Position numbers and translations under genes: made by a program. Positions 52,536 to 60,117 of a stretch of DNA of 64,000 bases are shown here, one piece after another; the stretch's first letter is position 1; every line of letters begins with the position of its first letter. Origin of the DNA: Marivita cryptomonadis (GTDB lineage Bacteria; Pseudomonadota; Alphaproteobacteria; Rhodobacterales; Rhodobacteraceae); the NCBI RefSeq assembly GCF_002115725.1, contig NZ_JFKD01000006.1:62001-126000 (forward strand). The letters run 5' to 3'. Below the pieces are notes generated by a model. The model was not told the origin of the DNA and did not search any database. It saw nothing but the letters and a program-made list of their open reading frames with translations.

Positions 52536-52558
52536 GACAGAAAACGAACCGAAAATCC

Positions 52559-53629
52559 GTGGAACGACCTGTTGAGAAACCAAAACTGACTTCGGTCCTG
52601 GACGACAGCCAGGCCTTGGCTGGCTTTTCCCGGTTGAGCGTTGCGATGGTGATCACCAATCCGAACTCGGACGACAACCCGATCGTCTACATCAACGACG
52701 CGTTCGAACGTACGACGGGGTATCAACGGTCGCGGGTGATTGGTCGGAATTGCCGTTTCTTGCAGGGGCCGGACACCGACCCCAACGCGGTGCAGATGAT
52801 CCGCAACGCGATTGAGGCCGGTGAGGATGTCGCGGTCGATATCCTCAATTACCGCGCTACGGGCGAAGCCTTCATGAACCGCTTGCTGATCGCGCCGATC
52901 TCGGATGGGTTGGGCAAACCGGTCTACTTTCTTGGCATCCAGAAGGAACTGCGCGACGACGAACAGGACCGCGCGTCTGACGCGACCCGTCTGCATCTCG
53001 ACACGGTCTGTTCACGGGTCAATCAGGACCTTGGCCTGATCGTCAGCTCGCTGGTCGACAGCGCCGAATCCGAAGGCTTGCTTTCTGCTGAAGCCAACAA
53101 ACGTCGGTTGCGGATGTTGGACCTGTTGCCGCGGCGGCTGGAATGTCTGCAATTCGTGTACGAAGAAATGAAACTCGCTGATGAGCAGTGGAACCGCGAT
53201 GGCATCGACCTTGGGTCGCTTCTTTCGCGCATTTCGCACACCATCGCACATAACGAAGGCCGCCCCGGCGTGCGGTTCGTATCGCTGGTCGAACCGCTGG
53301 AGGTGAATCTGGATGCGGCCATCCGCATGGCACTGATCACGTTCGAGCTGGTGTCGAATGCGTTTCAGCATGCCTTCGATGGCTTGGATCAAGGCTACCT
53401 CGAACTGCGGGCCAATCGCCTTGCCGCTGGTGGCTTGCGGATGACGATCTCGGACGACGGTGTAGGGATTCCGCGCAAGATGGCGTTCCCGTCCGAGCAT
53501 TCCGTCGGTGGGCGGCTGGTGTCTTCGCTGCTTGAAGGGTTGGACGGTACGCTCAACGTGGTGCGTGGTGCCGCCGGGACAGTGATCATGATCGACGTGC
53601 CCGTCGGTTTTACGGATTTCAAGGGATAA
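52559..53629 (+). CDS. LOV-domain sensor with histidine-kinase-like ATPase core
   Basis: A 356-residue protein from a GTG at 52559; later ATGs fall inside the LOV domain. Residues ~18-130 are a LOV flavin photosensor: GRNCRFLQG with the photoreactive Cys65, Asn97, Asn107 and Gln128 for FMN. Residues 140-210 look like a HisKA_2/HWE-type dimerisation segment, but where the family has (H)HRVKNNLQ this one reads CSRVNQDLG, so the phospho-acceptor His is replaced. A HATPase domain follows with an N-box ([11 protein letters not shown], 263-273), DDGVGIP (299-305) and [16 protein letters not shown]. It is 23 bases after scoA and 43 before scoB. It may be a light-switched pseudokinase or scaffold; no response regulator is adjacent. 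Confidence 0.85.
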   Translation: MERPVEKPKLTSVLDDSQALAGFSRLSVAMVITNPNSDDNPIVYINDAFERTTGYQRSRVIGRNCRFLQGPDTDPNAVQMIRNAIEAGEDVAVDILNYRATGEAFMNRLLIAPISDGLGKPVYFLGIQKELRDDEQDRASDATRLHLDTVCSRVNQDLGLIVSSLVDSAESEGLLSAEANKRRLRMLDLLPRRLECLQFVYEEMKLADEQWNRDGIDLGSLLSRISHTIAHNEGRPGVRFVSLVEPLEVNLDAAIRMALITFELVSNAFQHAFDGLDQGYLELRANRLAAGGLRMTISDDGVGIPRKMAFPSEHSVGGRLVSSLLEGLDGTLNVVRGAAGTVIMIDVPVGFTDFKG

Positions 53630-53672
53630 CGCCGCATTTGCGGCATTCACGGTAAACAAAGGGAAAACCACT

Positions 53673-54299
53673 ATGGCATGGGACCGCAACCAGATGGCTG
53701 CTCGCGCGGCGCAGGAATTGCAGGATGGTATGTATGTCAATCTTGGCATCGGCATCCCGACGCTTGTGTCGAACTACATCCCCGACGGTGTCACCGTGAC
53801 GCTGCAATCCGAGAACGGGATGCTGGGCATGGGGCCGTTCCCCTATGAGGGCGACGAAGATCCCGACCTGATCAATGCGGGCAAACAGACGATCACCGAA
53901 CTGCCCCACACCAGCTATTTCGACAGCGCCACCTCGTTTGGCATGATCCGCGGCGGCAAGATCGCCATGGCCATTCTCGGCGCGATGGAAGTGGACGAAA
54001 AGGGCGATCTGGCGAACTGGATGATCCCAGGCAAGCTGGTCAAGGGTATGGGCGGCGCGATGGATCTCGTGGCTGGCGTGGGCCGTGTGATCGTGGTCAT
54101 GGATCACACAAACAAGCACGGCGACAGCAAAGTGCTCAAGGAATGCACGCTGCCGCTGACAGGTGCGGGTGTGGTAGATCGCATCATCACCAATCTCGGT
54201 GTGTTTGACGTGGTCGACGGGGGTCTGAAGATCGTCGAGACCGCGGAAGGTGTGACAGAGGATGAGCTACGCGCTGCGACGCAAGCGACCATTGTCTGA
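53673..54299 (+). CDS. scoB: 3-oxoacid CoA-transferase subunit B
   Basis: A 208-residue AtoA/ScoB subunit. The catalytic Glu is in [27 protein letters not shown] and [20 protein letters not shown] are typical. Together with ScoA it interconverts succinyl-CoA and acetoacetyl-CoA. AAAGGGAAAACCACT precedes the ATG. It ends in a terminator at 54326. Confidence 0.95.
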   Translation: MAWDRNQMAARAAQELQDGMYVNLGIGIPTLVSNYIPDGVTVTLQSENGMLGMGPFPYEGDEDPDLINAGKQTITELPHTSYFDSATSFGMIRGGKIAMAILGAMEVDEKGDLANWMIPGKLVKGMGGAMDLVAGVGRVIVVMDHTNKHGDSKVLKECTLPLTGAGVVDRIITNLGVFDVVDGGLKIVETAEGVTEDELRAATQATIV

Positions 54300-54325
54300 G
54301 ACCGAGCCGAATTTTCGAAAATTCG

Positions 54326-54359
54326 GGCGCAATCCTTCCAAGGATTGCGCCTCTTTTAT
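54326..54359 (+). terminator. Terminator after scoB
   Basis: GGCGCAATCCTT-cc-AAGGATTGCGCC followed by TCTTTT: 12-bp perfect stem with a T-rich tail. Just before it is the palindrome CCGAATTTTC/GAAAATTCGG (54307-54326), which shares its last base. Confidence 0.88.
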
Positions 54360-54391
54360 TCAAGGCCTGTGCTGACTTCGAACATCGCGCC

Positions 54392-54410
54392 TTGGGGGTT
54401 TCACCCCCAA
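54392..54410. terminator. Hairpin at the end of apt
   Basis: TTGGGGG-tttca-CCCCCAA near the 3' end of apt (minus strand), followed by CCCCCAGCATATTTGG. This C-rich tail with TATTTGG resembles an intergenic element I remember as common at gene ends in Rhodobacterales; the match was not checked. It likely ends apt and/or the convergent scoB message. Confidence 0.5.
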
Positions 54411-54450
54411 ACCCCCAGCATATTTGGAAAAAGAAGAAGCAGGAGTGGGA

Positions 54451-54993
54451 TCAAAGCCCGTCGAAGGCGCAAAGCGCGTGGACATCCATTCCCATCGCTT
54501 CCAGCTTTTTGCGGCCTCCCAATTCCGGCAGGTCGATGATGAACGCGCAGCCGATCACTTCACCACCTAGCCGTTCAATCAGTTTCAGACCTGCTTCGGC
54601 CGTGCCGCCAGTGGCCAGCAGATCGTCCACAAGCAGGATTTTTTCGCCCGGCTGAATCGCATCATCGTGGATCTCGACCACCGCTTCACCATATTCCAGC
54701 GTGTAGTCTTCCGAGATCACGGCACCCGGCAGTTTGCCCTTCTTGCGCACGGGGACGAAACCCACCGAGAGCTGGTGCGCAATCGCTCCGCCGAGGATAA
54801 AGCCGCGCGCTTCCAGCCCCACCACCTTGTCGAACCGCATTCCCGCATAAGGGTGCAGCAATTGGTCGATGGCCATGCGGAAGCCGCGCGGATCGGCGAA
54901 GAGCGTGGTCACATCGCGGAACATGATGCCTTCATGCGGGAAGTCGACGATGGTGCGGATGTAGTCTTTGACGGTTTTGGTGCTTTTGGTCAT
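54451..54993 (-). CDS. apt: Adenine phosphoribosyltransferase Apt
   Basis: A 180-residue enzyme with the PRPP motif [17 protein letters not shown], the [17 protein letters not shown] loop and the family start [19 protein letters not shown]. It converts adenine and PRPP to AMP. It is the last gene of the mtnP-lysE-apt group on this strand and recycles the adenine made by MtnP. Confidence 0.96.
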   Translation of the reverse strand: MTKSTKTVKDYIRTIVDFPHEGIMFRDVTTLFADPRGFRMAIDQLLHPYAGMRFDKVVGLEARGFILGGAIAHQLSVGFVPVRKKGKLPGAVISEDYTLEYGEAVVEIHDDAIQPGEKILLVDDLLATGGTAEAGLKLIERLGGEVIGCAFIIDLPELGGRKKLEAMGMDVHALCAFDGL

Positions 54994-55000
54994 GTCAGTC

Positions 55001-55624
55001 TCAGTTGGTGCGACGGGCGAGGGCGGTGAGCGCCCCCATGGCGATGAGGGTTAGGCCACCCGCGCGGGTCAGCCAGCCAATGACGCTCTCGCGTCCGATC
55101 CAGCCGCGCAGGCGGTCGGCGGCCAGCGCATAGGCAAAGGCGTTGAATGCGGCCAGCGTGACGAAGGTGGCGATCAGGATGGCGAACTGTGGCAAGAGCG
55201 GCGCGCTGGGTGTGATGAACTGCGGCACGAAGGCGATGAAGAAGGCGATGGATTTCGGGTTCAGCGCGGTGACGAGGGCCGCGTGGCTGAAGACAGACCG
55301 TGCCTGCACGGCGTGGTCCGTGCTGGGCAATGCAGCGCTGGGGGCTGCGCGCAGCAGCTTGATGCCAAGCCAAACGAGGTAGATCGCGCCAACCCATTTC
55401 AGCACGGTAAAGAGGGCGGCTGACGCCAGAACTAGCGCACCTAGCCCAGCGAGCGACAGGCTCATGGCGATGAAATCGCCCAAGGCCACACCGCTGGCCG
55501 ACGCGATGGCGACGCGCTTGCCCTGGCTCAGCGCGTAGGACAGGACCAGCAGAACCGTGGGGCCGGGGATCAACAGCAGTGCGGTGGAGGCAGCGACGAA
55601 GGTCAGCCAGAGGTCAAGTGTCAT
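55001..55624 (-). CDS. LysE/RhtB-family exporter
   Basis: A 207-residue membrane protein with about six helices ([32 protein letters not shown] start). The family exports amino acids or similar small molecules. It is sandwiched between mtnP and apt, so it might export a purine or sulphur-amino-acid by-product, but the substrate cannot be told from sequence. Confidence 0.85.
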   Translation of the reverse strand: MTLDLWLTFVAASTALLLIPGPTVLLVLSYALSQGKRVAIASASGVALGDFIAMSLSLAGLGALVLASAALFTVLKWVGAIYLVWLGIKLLRAAPSAALPSTDHAVQARSVFSHAALVTALNPKSIAFFIAFVPQFITPSAPLLPQFAILIATFVTLAAFNAFAYALAADRLRGWIGRESVIGWLTRAGGLTLIAMGALTALARRTN

Positions 55625-55641
55625 GTGGGATCAGCCTTGGA

Positions 55642-56526
55642 TCATGTGCGCCCAGAAAGCACGCGGCCTGCAACCGCGTCCAGCTTTTTGATTATTTCCG
55701 CGTAGCGCGCCTCTGGTGCGGTGATCAGGGCGTGTTCCAGCGCCGTGTCGCAGCCTTGGGGGCAGGGTGGGCGCTCTGCACTAAGAAGCGCGGGCAGGGC
55801 CTTGATCATCCGGCGCGCGGCATCGGCGTTGCCGGTTAGCACGCGGATGATGTCGGTCACTTCCACCGCGTCATGGCCGGGATGCCAGCAGTCGTAATCG
55901 GTGACCATCGCCACGCTGGCATAGCAGAGCTCTGCCTCGCGGGCGAGTTTCGCCTCGGGCATGTTGGTCATGCCGATCACCGAGCAGCCCCATTGGTCGC
56001 GGTAGAGGTTCGATTCCGCCAGTGTCGAGAACTGCGGTCCCTCCATCACGAGGTAGGTGCCGCCGTCATGTACGTTGACGCCCGCCTGTCGCGCGGCCTC
56101 TGCGCAGGTTTTGCCGAGGCTCTCGCAGACCGGGTGGGCGACTGACACATGCGCGACGCAGCCGGTGCCGAAAAAGCTTTTGGCCCGGGCAAAAGTCCGG
56201 TCAATGAACTGATCCACGATGACGAAATCGCCCGGCGCCATCTCTTCGCGGAACGACCCGCAGGCGCTGACGCTGATCACGTCGGTGACGCCCAGCCGTT
56301 TCAGCGCGTCGATATTGGCGCGGTAGGGCACGTCTGACGGGCTGTGTATATGGCCGCGACCGTGGCGGGGCAGGAACACGATATCGAGCCCGTCCAGCGT
56401 TCCGCAGTAAAGCTGATCCGACGGCGCACCCCATGGGGTGTCCACGGTTTGCCATGCGGCGTCTTGCAGACCGTCCACGGCATAGAGCCCCGATCCGCCG
56501 ATCACGCCAAGTTTGCGGCTTGCCAT
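55642..56526 (-). CDS. mtnP: S-methyl-5'-thioadenosine phosphorylase MtnP
   Basis: A 294-residue PNP-family enzyme that splits methylthioadenosine to adenine and methylthioribose-1-phosphate. Motifs are GGSGLYAVDGL, FLPRHGRGHIHSPSDVPYRAN and TYLVMEGPQFSTLAESNLYR, with IGMTNMPEAKLAREAELCYA. It is followed by lysE (17-base gap) and apt. No mtnA or mtnK is near. Confidence 0.95.
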   Translation of the reverse strand: MASRKLGVIGGSGLYAVDGLQDAAWQTVDTPWGAPSDQLYCGTLDGLDIVFLPRHGRGHIHSPSDVPYRANIDALKRLGVTDVISVSACGSFREEMAPGDFVIVDQFIDRTFARAKSFFGTGCVAHVSVAHPVCESLGKTCAEAARQAGVNVHDGGTYLVMEGPQFSTLAESNLYRDQWGCSVIGMTNMPEAKLAREAELCYASVAMVTDYDCWHPGHDAVEVTDIIRVLTGNADAARRMIKALPALLSAERPPCPQGCDTALEHALITAPEARYAEIIKKLDAVAGRVLSGRT

Positions 56527-56588
56527 ATGCGCCTCCGTACCATCGTCGGTTGCACTGTTGCAGCGTGGGCTTCGTGCATCAAGCGGGG

Positions 56589-56933
56589 TCAGCCCTGACG
56601 CGGCAAAAAGGCCTCGACCGCGGCGGTGGCGATCACCAATGTGGTGCCGCTATCTGGGTTGGTGACGTTCAGGCCACCTTCGACCGCTGTGACCGTGGCA
56701 CGACCTCTGGGGAGGCCTTTGGCGAGTTCCGTGCAATCCACCTTGTCGGGTTCCGCCACGCCCACGGTCACTTGCACGCGCATCTGCTCATGGCTCAGGC
56801 CGGTGGCGTCAAACAGTGGAATCGAGGAATGGCGGATCGCGTCTTCGATCGCGCGGGCGGCGGCCTTGGTGTAGTCCATACCGTATTGGTCGTTGCCCAT
56901 GCCCATCTCAATAATGAAACGCTGGTCGCTCAT
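56589..56933 (-). CDS. Lin0512-family protein, second copy
   Basis: A 114-residue protein of the Lin0512 family, with MSDQRFIIEMGMGNDQYGMDYTKAAARAIEDAIRHSSI and the end VIATAAVEAFLPRQG. It overlaps the first copy by four bases (ATG at 56933, stop of the other gene at 56930). The function is unknown; no signal or membrane segment. The two copies share the GMG...DYTxAA+RA(I/V)xDA layout but are only moderately similar, so they may form a heterodimer. Confidence 0.8.
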   Translation of the reverse strand: MSDQRFIIEMGMGNDQYGMDYTKAAARAIEDAIRHSSIPLFDATGLSHEQMRVQVTVGVAEPDKVDCTELAKGLPRGRATVTAVEGGLNVTNPDSGTTLVIATAAVEAFLPRQG

Positions 56934-57280
56934 GCCACACCCTCCAGATCAAGCGCCACAGAGATGGCGACATTGGCGATCACGGTCGGCTTGCCGCCAT
57001 CGCTGCGCGGCACGTCCAGCCCGCCTTTGCGAGCGATCACAGTGACTTGGCCATATGGGAAGATCGCTGCAATGGTGCCTGTGTCGAGCGCGTCAGGGTT
57101 CTGGACTCCGACCTCGACCGTGATCTGCATGTCGGATTTGTCCTTGCCGTAAAGTTCCGCAAGGTTGATCGAATTGTGCCACAGCGCATCTTTGACGGCG
57201 CGGGAGGCGGCTTCGGTGTAGTCCTGACGGCGCAGGGAAGACCCCATGCCGAATTCGGTCAGCAGACGTTTGATGGCCAT
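56930..57280 (-). CDS. Lin0512-family protein, first copy
   Basis: A 116-residue protein: MAIKRLLTEFGMGSSLRRQDYTEAASRAVKDALWHNSI, then AELYGKDKSDMQITVEVGVQNPDALDT and VIANVAISVALDLEGVA. It is paralogous to the gene that follows on the same strand. The unknown function is shared with the family. An 18-bp palindrome (57321-57338) is 41 bases upstream of its start. Confidence 0.8.
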   Translation of the reverse strand: MAIKRLLTEFGMGSSLRRQDYTEAASRAVKDALWHNSINLAELYGKDKSDMQITVEVGVQNPDALDTGTIAAIFPYGQVTVIARKGGLDVPRSDGGKPTVIANVAISVALDLEGVA

Positions 57281-57320
57281 ATCGAGTTAACCTTTCATTA
57301 AAGGACCGGATTGGACCCAA

Positions 57321-57338
57321 TGTTTCGCGCGCGAAACA
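57321..57338. promoter_or_regulatory. 18-bp perfect palindrome upstream of the Lin0512 pair
   Basis: TGTTTCGCG/CGCGAAACA, a perfect palindrome. Located 41 bases before the first Lin0512 ATG, in the right place for an operator. It resembles a parS site (TGTTTCACGTGAAACA) at the ends but differs in the centre and is two bases longer. Confidence 0.6.
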
Positions 57339-57366
57339 ATTCGAACCGGTTGTGCCTCTGGCACAC

Positions 57367-57387
57367 AAACCATCCGGGGGATGGTTT
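57367..57387. terminator. Hairpin after the flavin reductase gene
   Basis: AAACCATCC-ggg-GGATGGTTT: 9-bp perfect arms with a three-base loop, 41 bases beyond the flavin reductase stop. A smaller stem GTGCC-tct-GGCAC is adjacent (57351-57363). No T-run follows, so its strength as a terminator is uncertain. Confidence 0.5.
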
Positions 57388-57428
57388 GAGGTCAGAATGG
57401 GCGGAGCCTCGGGTATGCAAGACGTGAC

Positions 57429-58034
57429 CTATTCTCCGGGGCGCTTGAGGCTGAACTTTTCGCGGATCACCGAGTAATCGCGGTAGCCCATGCGGGTGAG
57501 CGGGTTGAAGCTGAGAACGTCGAACTCGCCATCCTTGATGCAATCGTCGCGCATGTGAATGCCGGTGACTTCGCCAAATACGGCGAAATTGGCCTCTCCG
57601 GGCAATTGCACGATCTGGGTCAGTTTGCATTCCAATGTAGCAGGTGCGTTCGCCACACGGGGGCAGTTGATCGTGTCGCATTCGGCCTTGTCGATGCCCG
57701 CATGGGCGAACTCGTCCACATTGCGGTCCCATGCGCCCGAGGTCAGGTTCATCGCGTCGCGCATGGCGTATTCCACGATGTTGACGGCAAAGACGCCGGT
57801 GTCCCGAATCTGTGCCACGCTGTCCTTGGTGTCACCGCGATCTTCCTTGGCCGAGGTGGAGGCAAACATCACCTGCGGCGGCACGTAGGCCACTGCGTTG
57901 AAGAACGAATAAGGCGCAAGATTGTCCTGCCCGTCGCTGCCACGGGTCGAGATCCAGCCGATAGGGCGGGGGGTGACAATGGCGTTGAACGGGTTGTGCG
58001 GCAGGCCGTGGCCGTCTTCGGGGCGGTAGAACAT
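57429..58034 (-). CDS. Flavin reductase-like protein (FMN-binding split barrel)
   Basis: A 201-residue protein from the ATG at 58034 (MFYRPEDGHGLPHNPFNAIVTPRPIGW, ending with KFSLKRPGE). The RPIGWISTRGSDGQDNLAPYSFFN segment is the split-barrel FMN site of the flavin reductase family. It probably reduces FMN or is a flavin-dependent oxidoreductase with unknown substrate. The longer frame to 58118 overlaps the divergent GNAT and is rejected. Confidence 0.85.
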   Translation of the reverse strand: MFYRPEDGHGLPHNPFNAIVTPRPIGWISTRGSDGQDNLAPYSFFNAVAYVPPQVMFASTSAKEDRGDTKDSVAQIRDTGVFAVNIVEYAMRDAMNLTSGAWDRNVDEFAHAGIDKAECDTINCPRVANAPATLECKLTQIVQLPGEANFAVFGEVTGIHMRDDCIKDGEFDVLSFNPLTRMGYRDYSVIREKFSLKRPGE

Positions 58035-58132
58035 AAGGGCAAGCTCCCTGTTTGCCGATTGTTTTTCTGCGTGATAGGCCGTTTCGCAGCGGAATGCACG
58101 GGGGTGTGCACGCGTCAACGAAGAGCGGTGCC

Positions 58133-58618
58133 ATGTTCACCCTGAGCCGGGAAACCAAAGACGACTGGTGGGAGGTCGAAGCCCTCTATGACCTGTGTTT
58201 CGCGCCAGGGCGCGAGGCGCTGTCGTCTTACCGGTTGCGCGATGGGACTCCTCCGGTGGCAAGCCTGTCGCGGGTGGCGCGGGATGATCAGGGCATCTTG
58301 GGCGGTGCGATCCGGTATTGGCCGGTAAGGATATCTGAACATAGAGTTTTGTTGCTTGGCCCGGTTGCCGTTCACCCGACAGCGCAAGGCGAAGGGCTGG
58401 GCGGTGCGCTCATTCGTGACAGTCTGGATCAGGCGCGTGCCGAAGGCTGGGGACGTGTGCTTTTGGTGGGGGATGCGCCCTATTACCAGCGGTTTGGGTT
58501 TTACAAGCTGGACGGGGTCGCGATGCCGCCGCCGACCAACCCCGACCGGGTTCTGGGGCTGGAGCTAGAGCCGGGCGCTTGGGATGGCGTGTGCGGTTCG
58601 GTGCAACGCGACGCTTGA
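58133..58618 (+). CDS. GNAT-family N-acetyltransferase
   Basis: A 161-residue acetyltransferase from the ATG at 58133. The core is LLLGPVAVHPTAQGEGLGGALIRDSLDQARAEGWGRVLLVGDAPYYQRFGF, described by its ends LLLGPVAV and YYQRFGF; the QGEGLGG acetyl-CoA loop is intact. It resembles the YhbS branch. The start at 58052 would extend into the flavin reductase leader and is less likely. It is divergent from the flavin reductase gene. Confidence 0.85.
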   Translation: MFTLSRETKDDWWEVEALYDLCFAPGREALSSYRLRDGTPPVASLSRVARDDQGILGGAIRYWPVRISEHRVLLLGPVAVHPTAQGEGLGGALIRDSLDQARAEGWGRVLLVGDAPYYQRFGFYKLDGVAMPPPTNPDRVLGLELEPGAWDGVCGSVQRDA

Positions 58619-58649
58619 ACCGTACGGCAAACGTCCCCAATTGTACGGT

Positions 58650-59399
58650 ATGACCGGAACCGATCTCGTGCCCATCGACACCCAGACCGCCATCGCCTCG
58701 TTGGCCCGTCGCCACAAGGCCGCCGGAGGCGTGGGGCTGCAAGTTCTCAACATGATCGGTGGCCGGGCTGAGAACCTGCTTGAGCGGTTGCCGCAGCCTG
58801 TGAAGCTGGGTCTGGAAGGTGCCACTGAACGGGCTCTGAAGGTGGCGCTGCAAGCGGCGAAACAATCGCGCGGTGTGGTGCCGGACCAGAAGGGCTGGCT
58901 CAACACGGCTGTCACCACAGCGATGGGCGCTGTTGGTGGGGCGGGCGGTTTGCCGACGGCCTTGGCGGAATTGCCTGTTACGACGACAGTGCTTTTGCGG
59001 GCGATCCAAGGCATCGCGGCGGAGTATGATTTCGATCCGAACGACCCCGATGTGTTGGCGGATTGCTTGACGGTTTTTGCCAGCGCGGGGCCCTTGGCGG
59101 ATGACGATGGGGCCAACATGGCGTTCCTGTCAACCCGAGTGACGCTGAATGGGGCAGCCGTGCATGGTATCCTGAAATCAGTGGCGCCCAAGCTGGCGAC
59201 GGTATTGGGCCAGAAGCTGGCGGCGCAGACAGTACCGATCCTTGGGGCAGCGGCGGGGGCCGCGACGAACTACGCCTATACCAGCTATTACCAGGAAATG
59301 GCCCACGTGCATTTTGGCCTGCGGCGGCTGGCGATCGACAGTGGCACGTCCGAGACACTTCTGGTCGAACAATTGCGCCGCGCGGTCAAATCGGTCTGA
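58650..59399 (+). CDS. EcsC-family protein
   Basis: A 249-residue protein from the ATG at 58650 (MTGTDLVPIDTQTAIAS). The family shows as GLPTALAELPVTTTVLLRAIQGIAAEYDFDP and VLADCLTVFA, with a glycine/alanine-rich hydrophobic stretch (AVGGAGGLPTAL and ILGAAAGAATNYAYTS). EcsC proteins are membrane-associated and their molecular role is unknown. It follows the GNAT by 31 bases on the same strand and may be co-transcribed. Confidence 0.82.
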   Translation: MTGTDLVPIDTQTAIASLARRHKAAGGVGLQVLNMIGGRAENLLERLPQPVKLGLEGATERALKVALQAAKQSRGVVPDQKGWLNTAVTTAMGAVGGAGGLPTALAELPVTTTVLLRAIQGIAAEYDFDPNDPDVLADCLTVFASAGPLADDDGANMAFLSTRVTLNGAAVHGILKSVAPKLATVLGQKLAAQTVPILGAAAGAATNYAYTSYYQEMAHVHFGLRRLAIDSGTSETLLVEQLRRAVKSV

Positions 59400-59770
59400 A
59401 TATCGCGTAAATCGCCCGTGCGGTTCACCCTATCTTAACGTTAATGTCGGAATTTGGACCTGTTCCCGATGGCTTTCGGGGGCATGAGCGGACGGGGCGT
59501 CGTGATCCAATCATGATCCGGCACCGGAGCATTGCGCACCCGTCCGCCCGCACATATTTCAACAGCACGCAGGTTGCAGAATCCGACCTTTGTCAGCCAG
59601 AATGGCTGGGCGTGCTGTTGGGGTGTTGGGGCTGGGAATGTCCGTTGTGAGCCCATAGCTAAAGCAGTTCCGTAAATTTCAACTTTCGCTTGGTTGCTAG
59701 ATTTAACACGCCAAAAGTGCCATCCTAGATTTCAAAACGTCCATAATCTCCAGTGAAGGATTGCTCAGAC
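59400..59770. other. Gene-free spacer
   Basis: 371 bases without a convincing gene. A 68-codon frame (59444-59650) has no family likeness and an unusual amino-acid mix (many Cys/Trp/His near the end), so I leave it out. The right part (59650-59770) is rich in A/T and holds the promoter of the next gene. No clear terminator for the EcsC gene is seen. Confidence 0.5.
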
Positions 59771-60064
59771 ATGTCTGCATTCGTTATCGGTCAAATGCAC
59801 ATTCACAGCCGTGATTGGATGGAAGAATACTTCGCTAAAATCCCCGCTGTTGTCTCTGATAACGCAGGTGAATTTCTGACGCGGGGGGGTGACCCAGAAC
59901 ATCTGGAAGGTAGTAACGAGTTGCCCGACGCGGCTTTCATCATCGAATTTCCTGACAGGGACAGAGCCCGAAAATTTTGGAATTCAGATGAATTTCAATC
60001 ATTGGCAGTATTGCGTCGTTCAGGGTCTTCGCTCAATGCAATTCTTGTTGATAGGCTGCCATAA
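59771..60064 (+). CDS. DUF1330-family small protein
   Basis: A 97-residue protein from the ATG at 59771 (MSAFVIGQMHIHSRDWMEEYF). It fits the DUF1330 ferredoxin-like fold (HLEGSNELPDAAFIIEFPDRDRARKFWNSDEFQ). Its catalytic role is unknown. Its codons use more A/T in third position than the neighbours, which hints at recent acquisition. It converges with ptsP. Confidence 0.75.
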   Translation: MSAFVIGQMHIHSRDWMEEYFAKIPAVVSDNAGEFLTRGGDPEHLEGSNELPDAAFIIEFPDRDRARKFWNSDEFQSLAVLRRSGSSLNAILVDRLP

Positions 60065-60117
60065 TCGAACGTCGCTTTGTCCCGCATTGCGGAAGTCCGA
60101 TGCACCCCAATCAAATC

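Noticed and set aside
52994..53005. His146 of the LOV protein as the phospho-acceptor
   Set aside because: It is out of register with the conserved RV pair of the HisKA_2 helix; kept only as an alternative to be tested.
57321..57338. parS centromere site
   Set aside because: The outer bases match TGTTTC...GAAACA, but the core is GCGCGC and the whole is 18 rather than 16 bases; no parA or parB is near.
59444..59650. 68-codon frame between ecsC and the DUF1330 gene
   Set aside because: No family likeness, no ribosome site and odd composition; may be chance.
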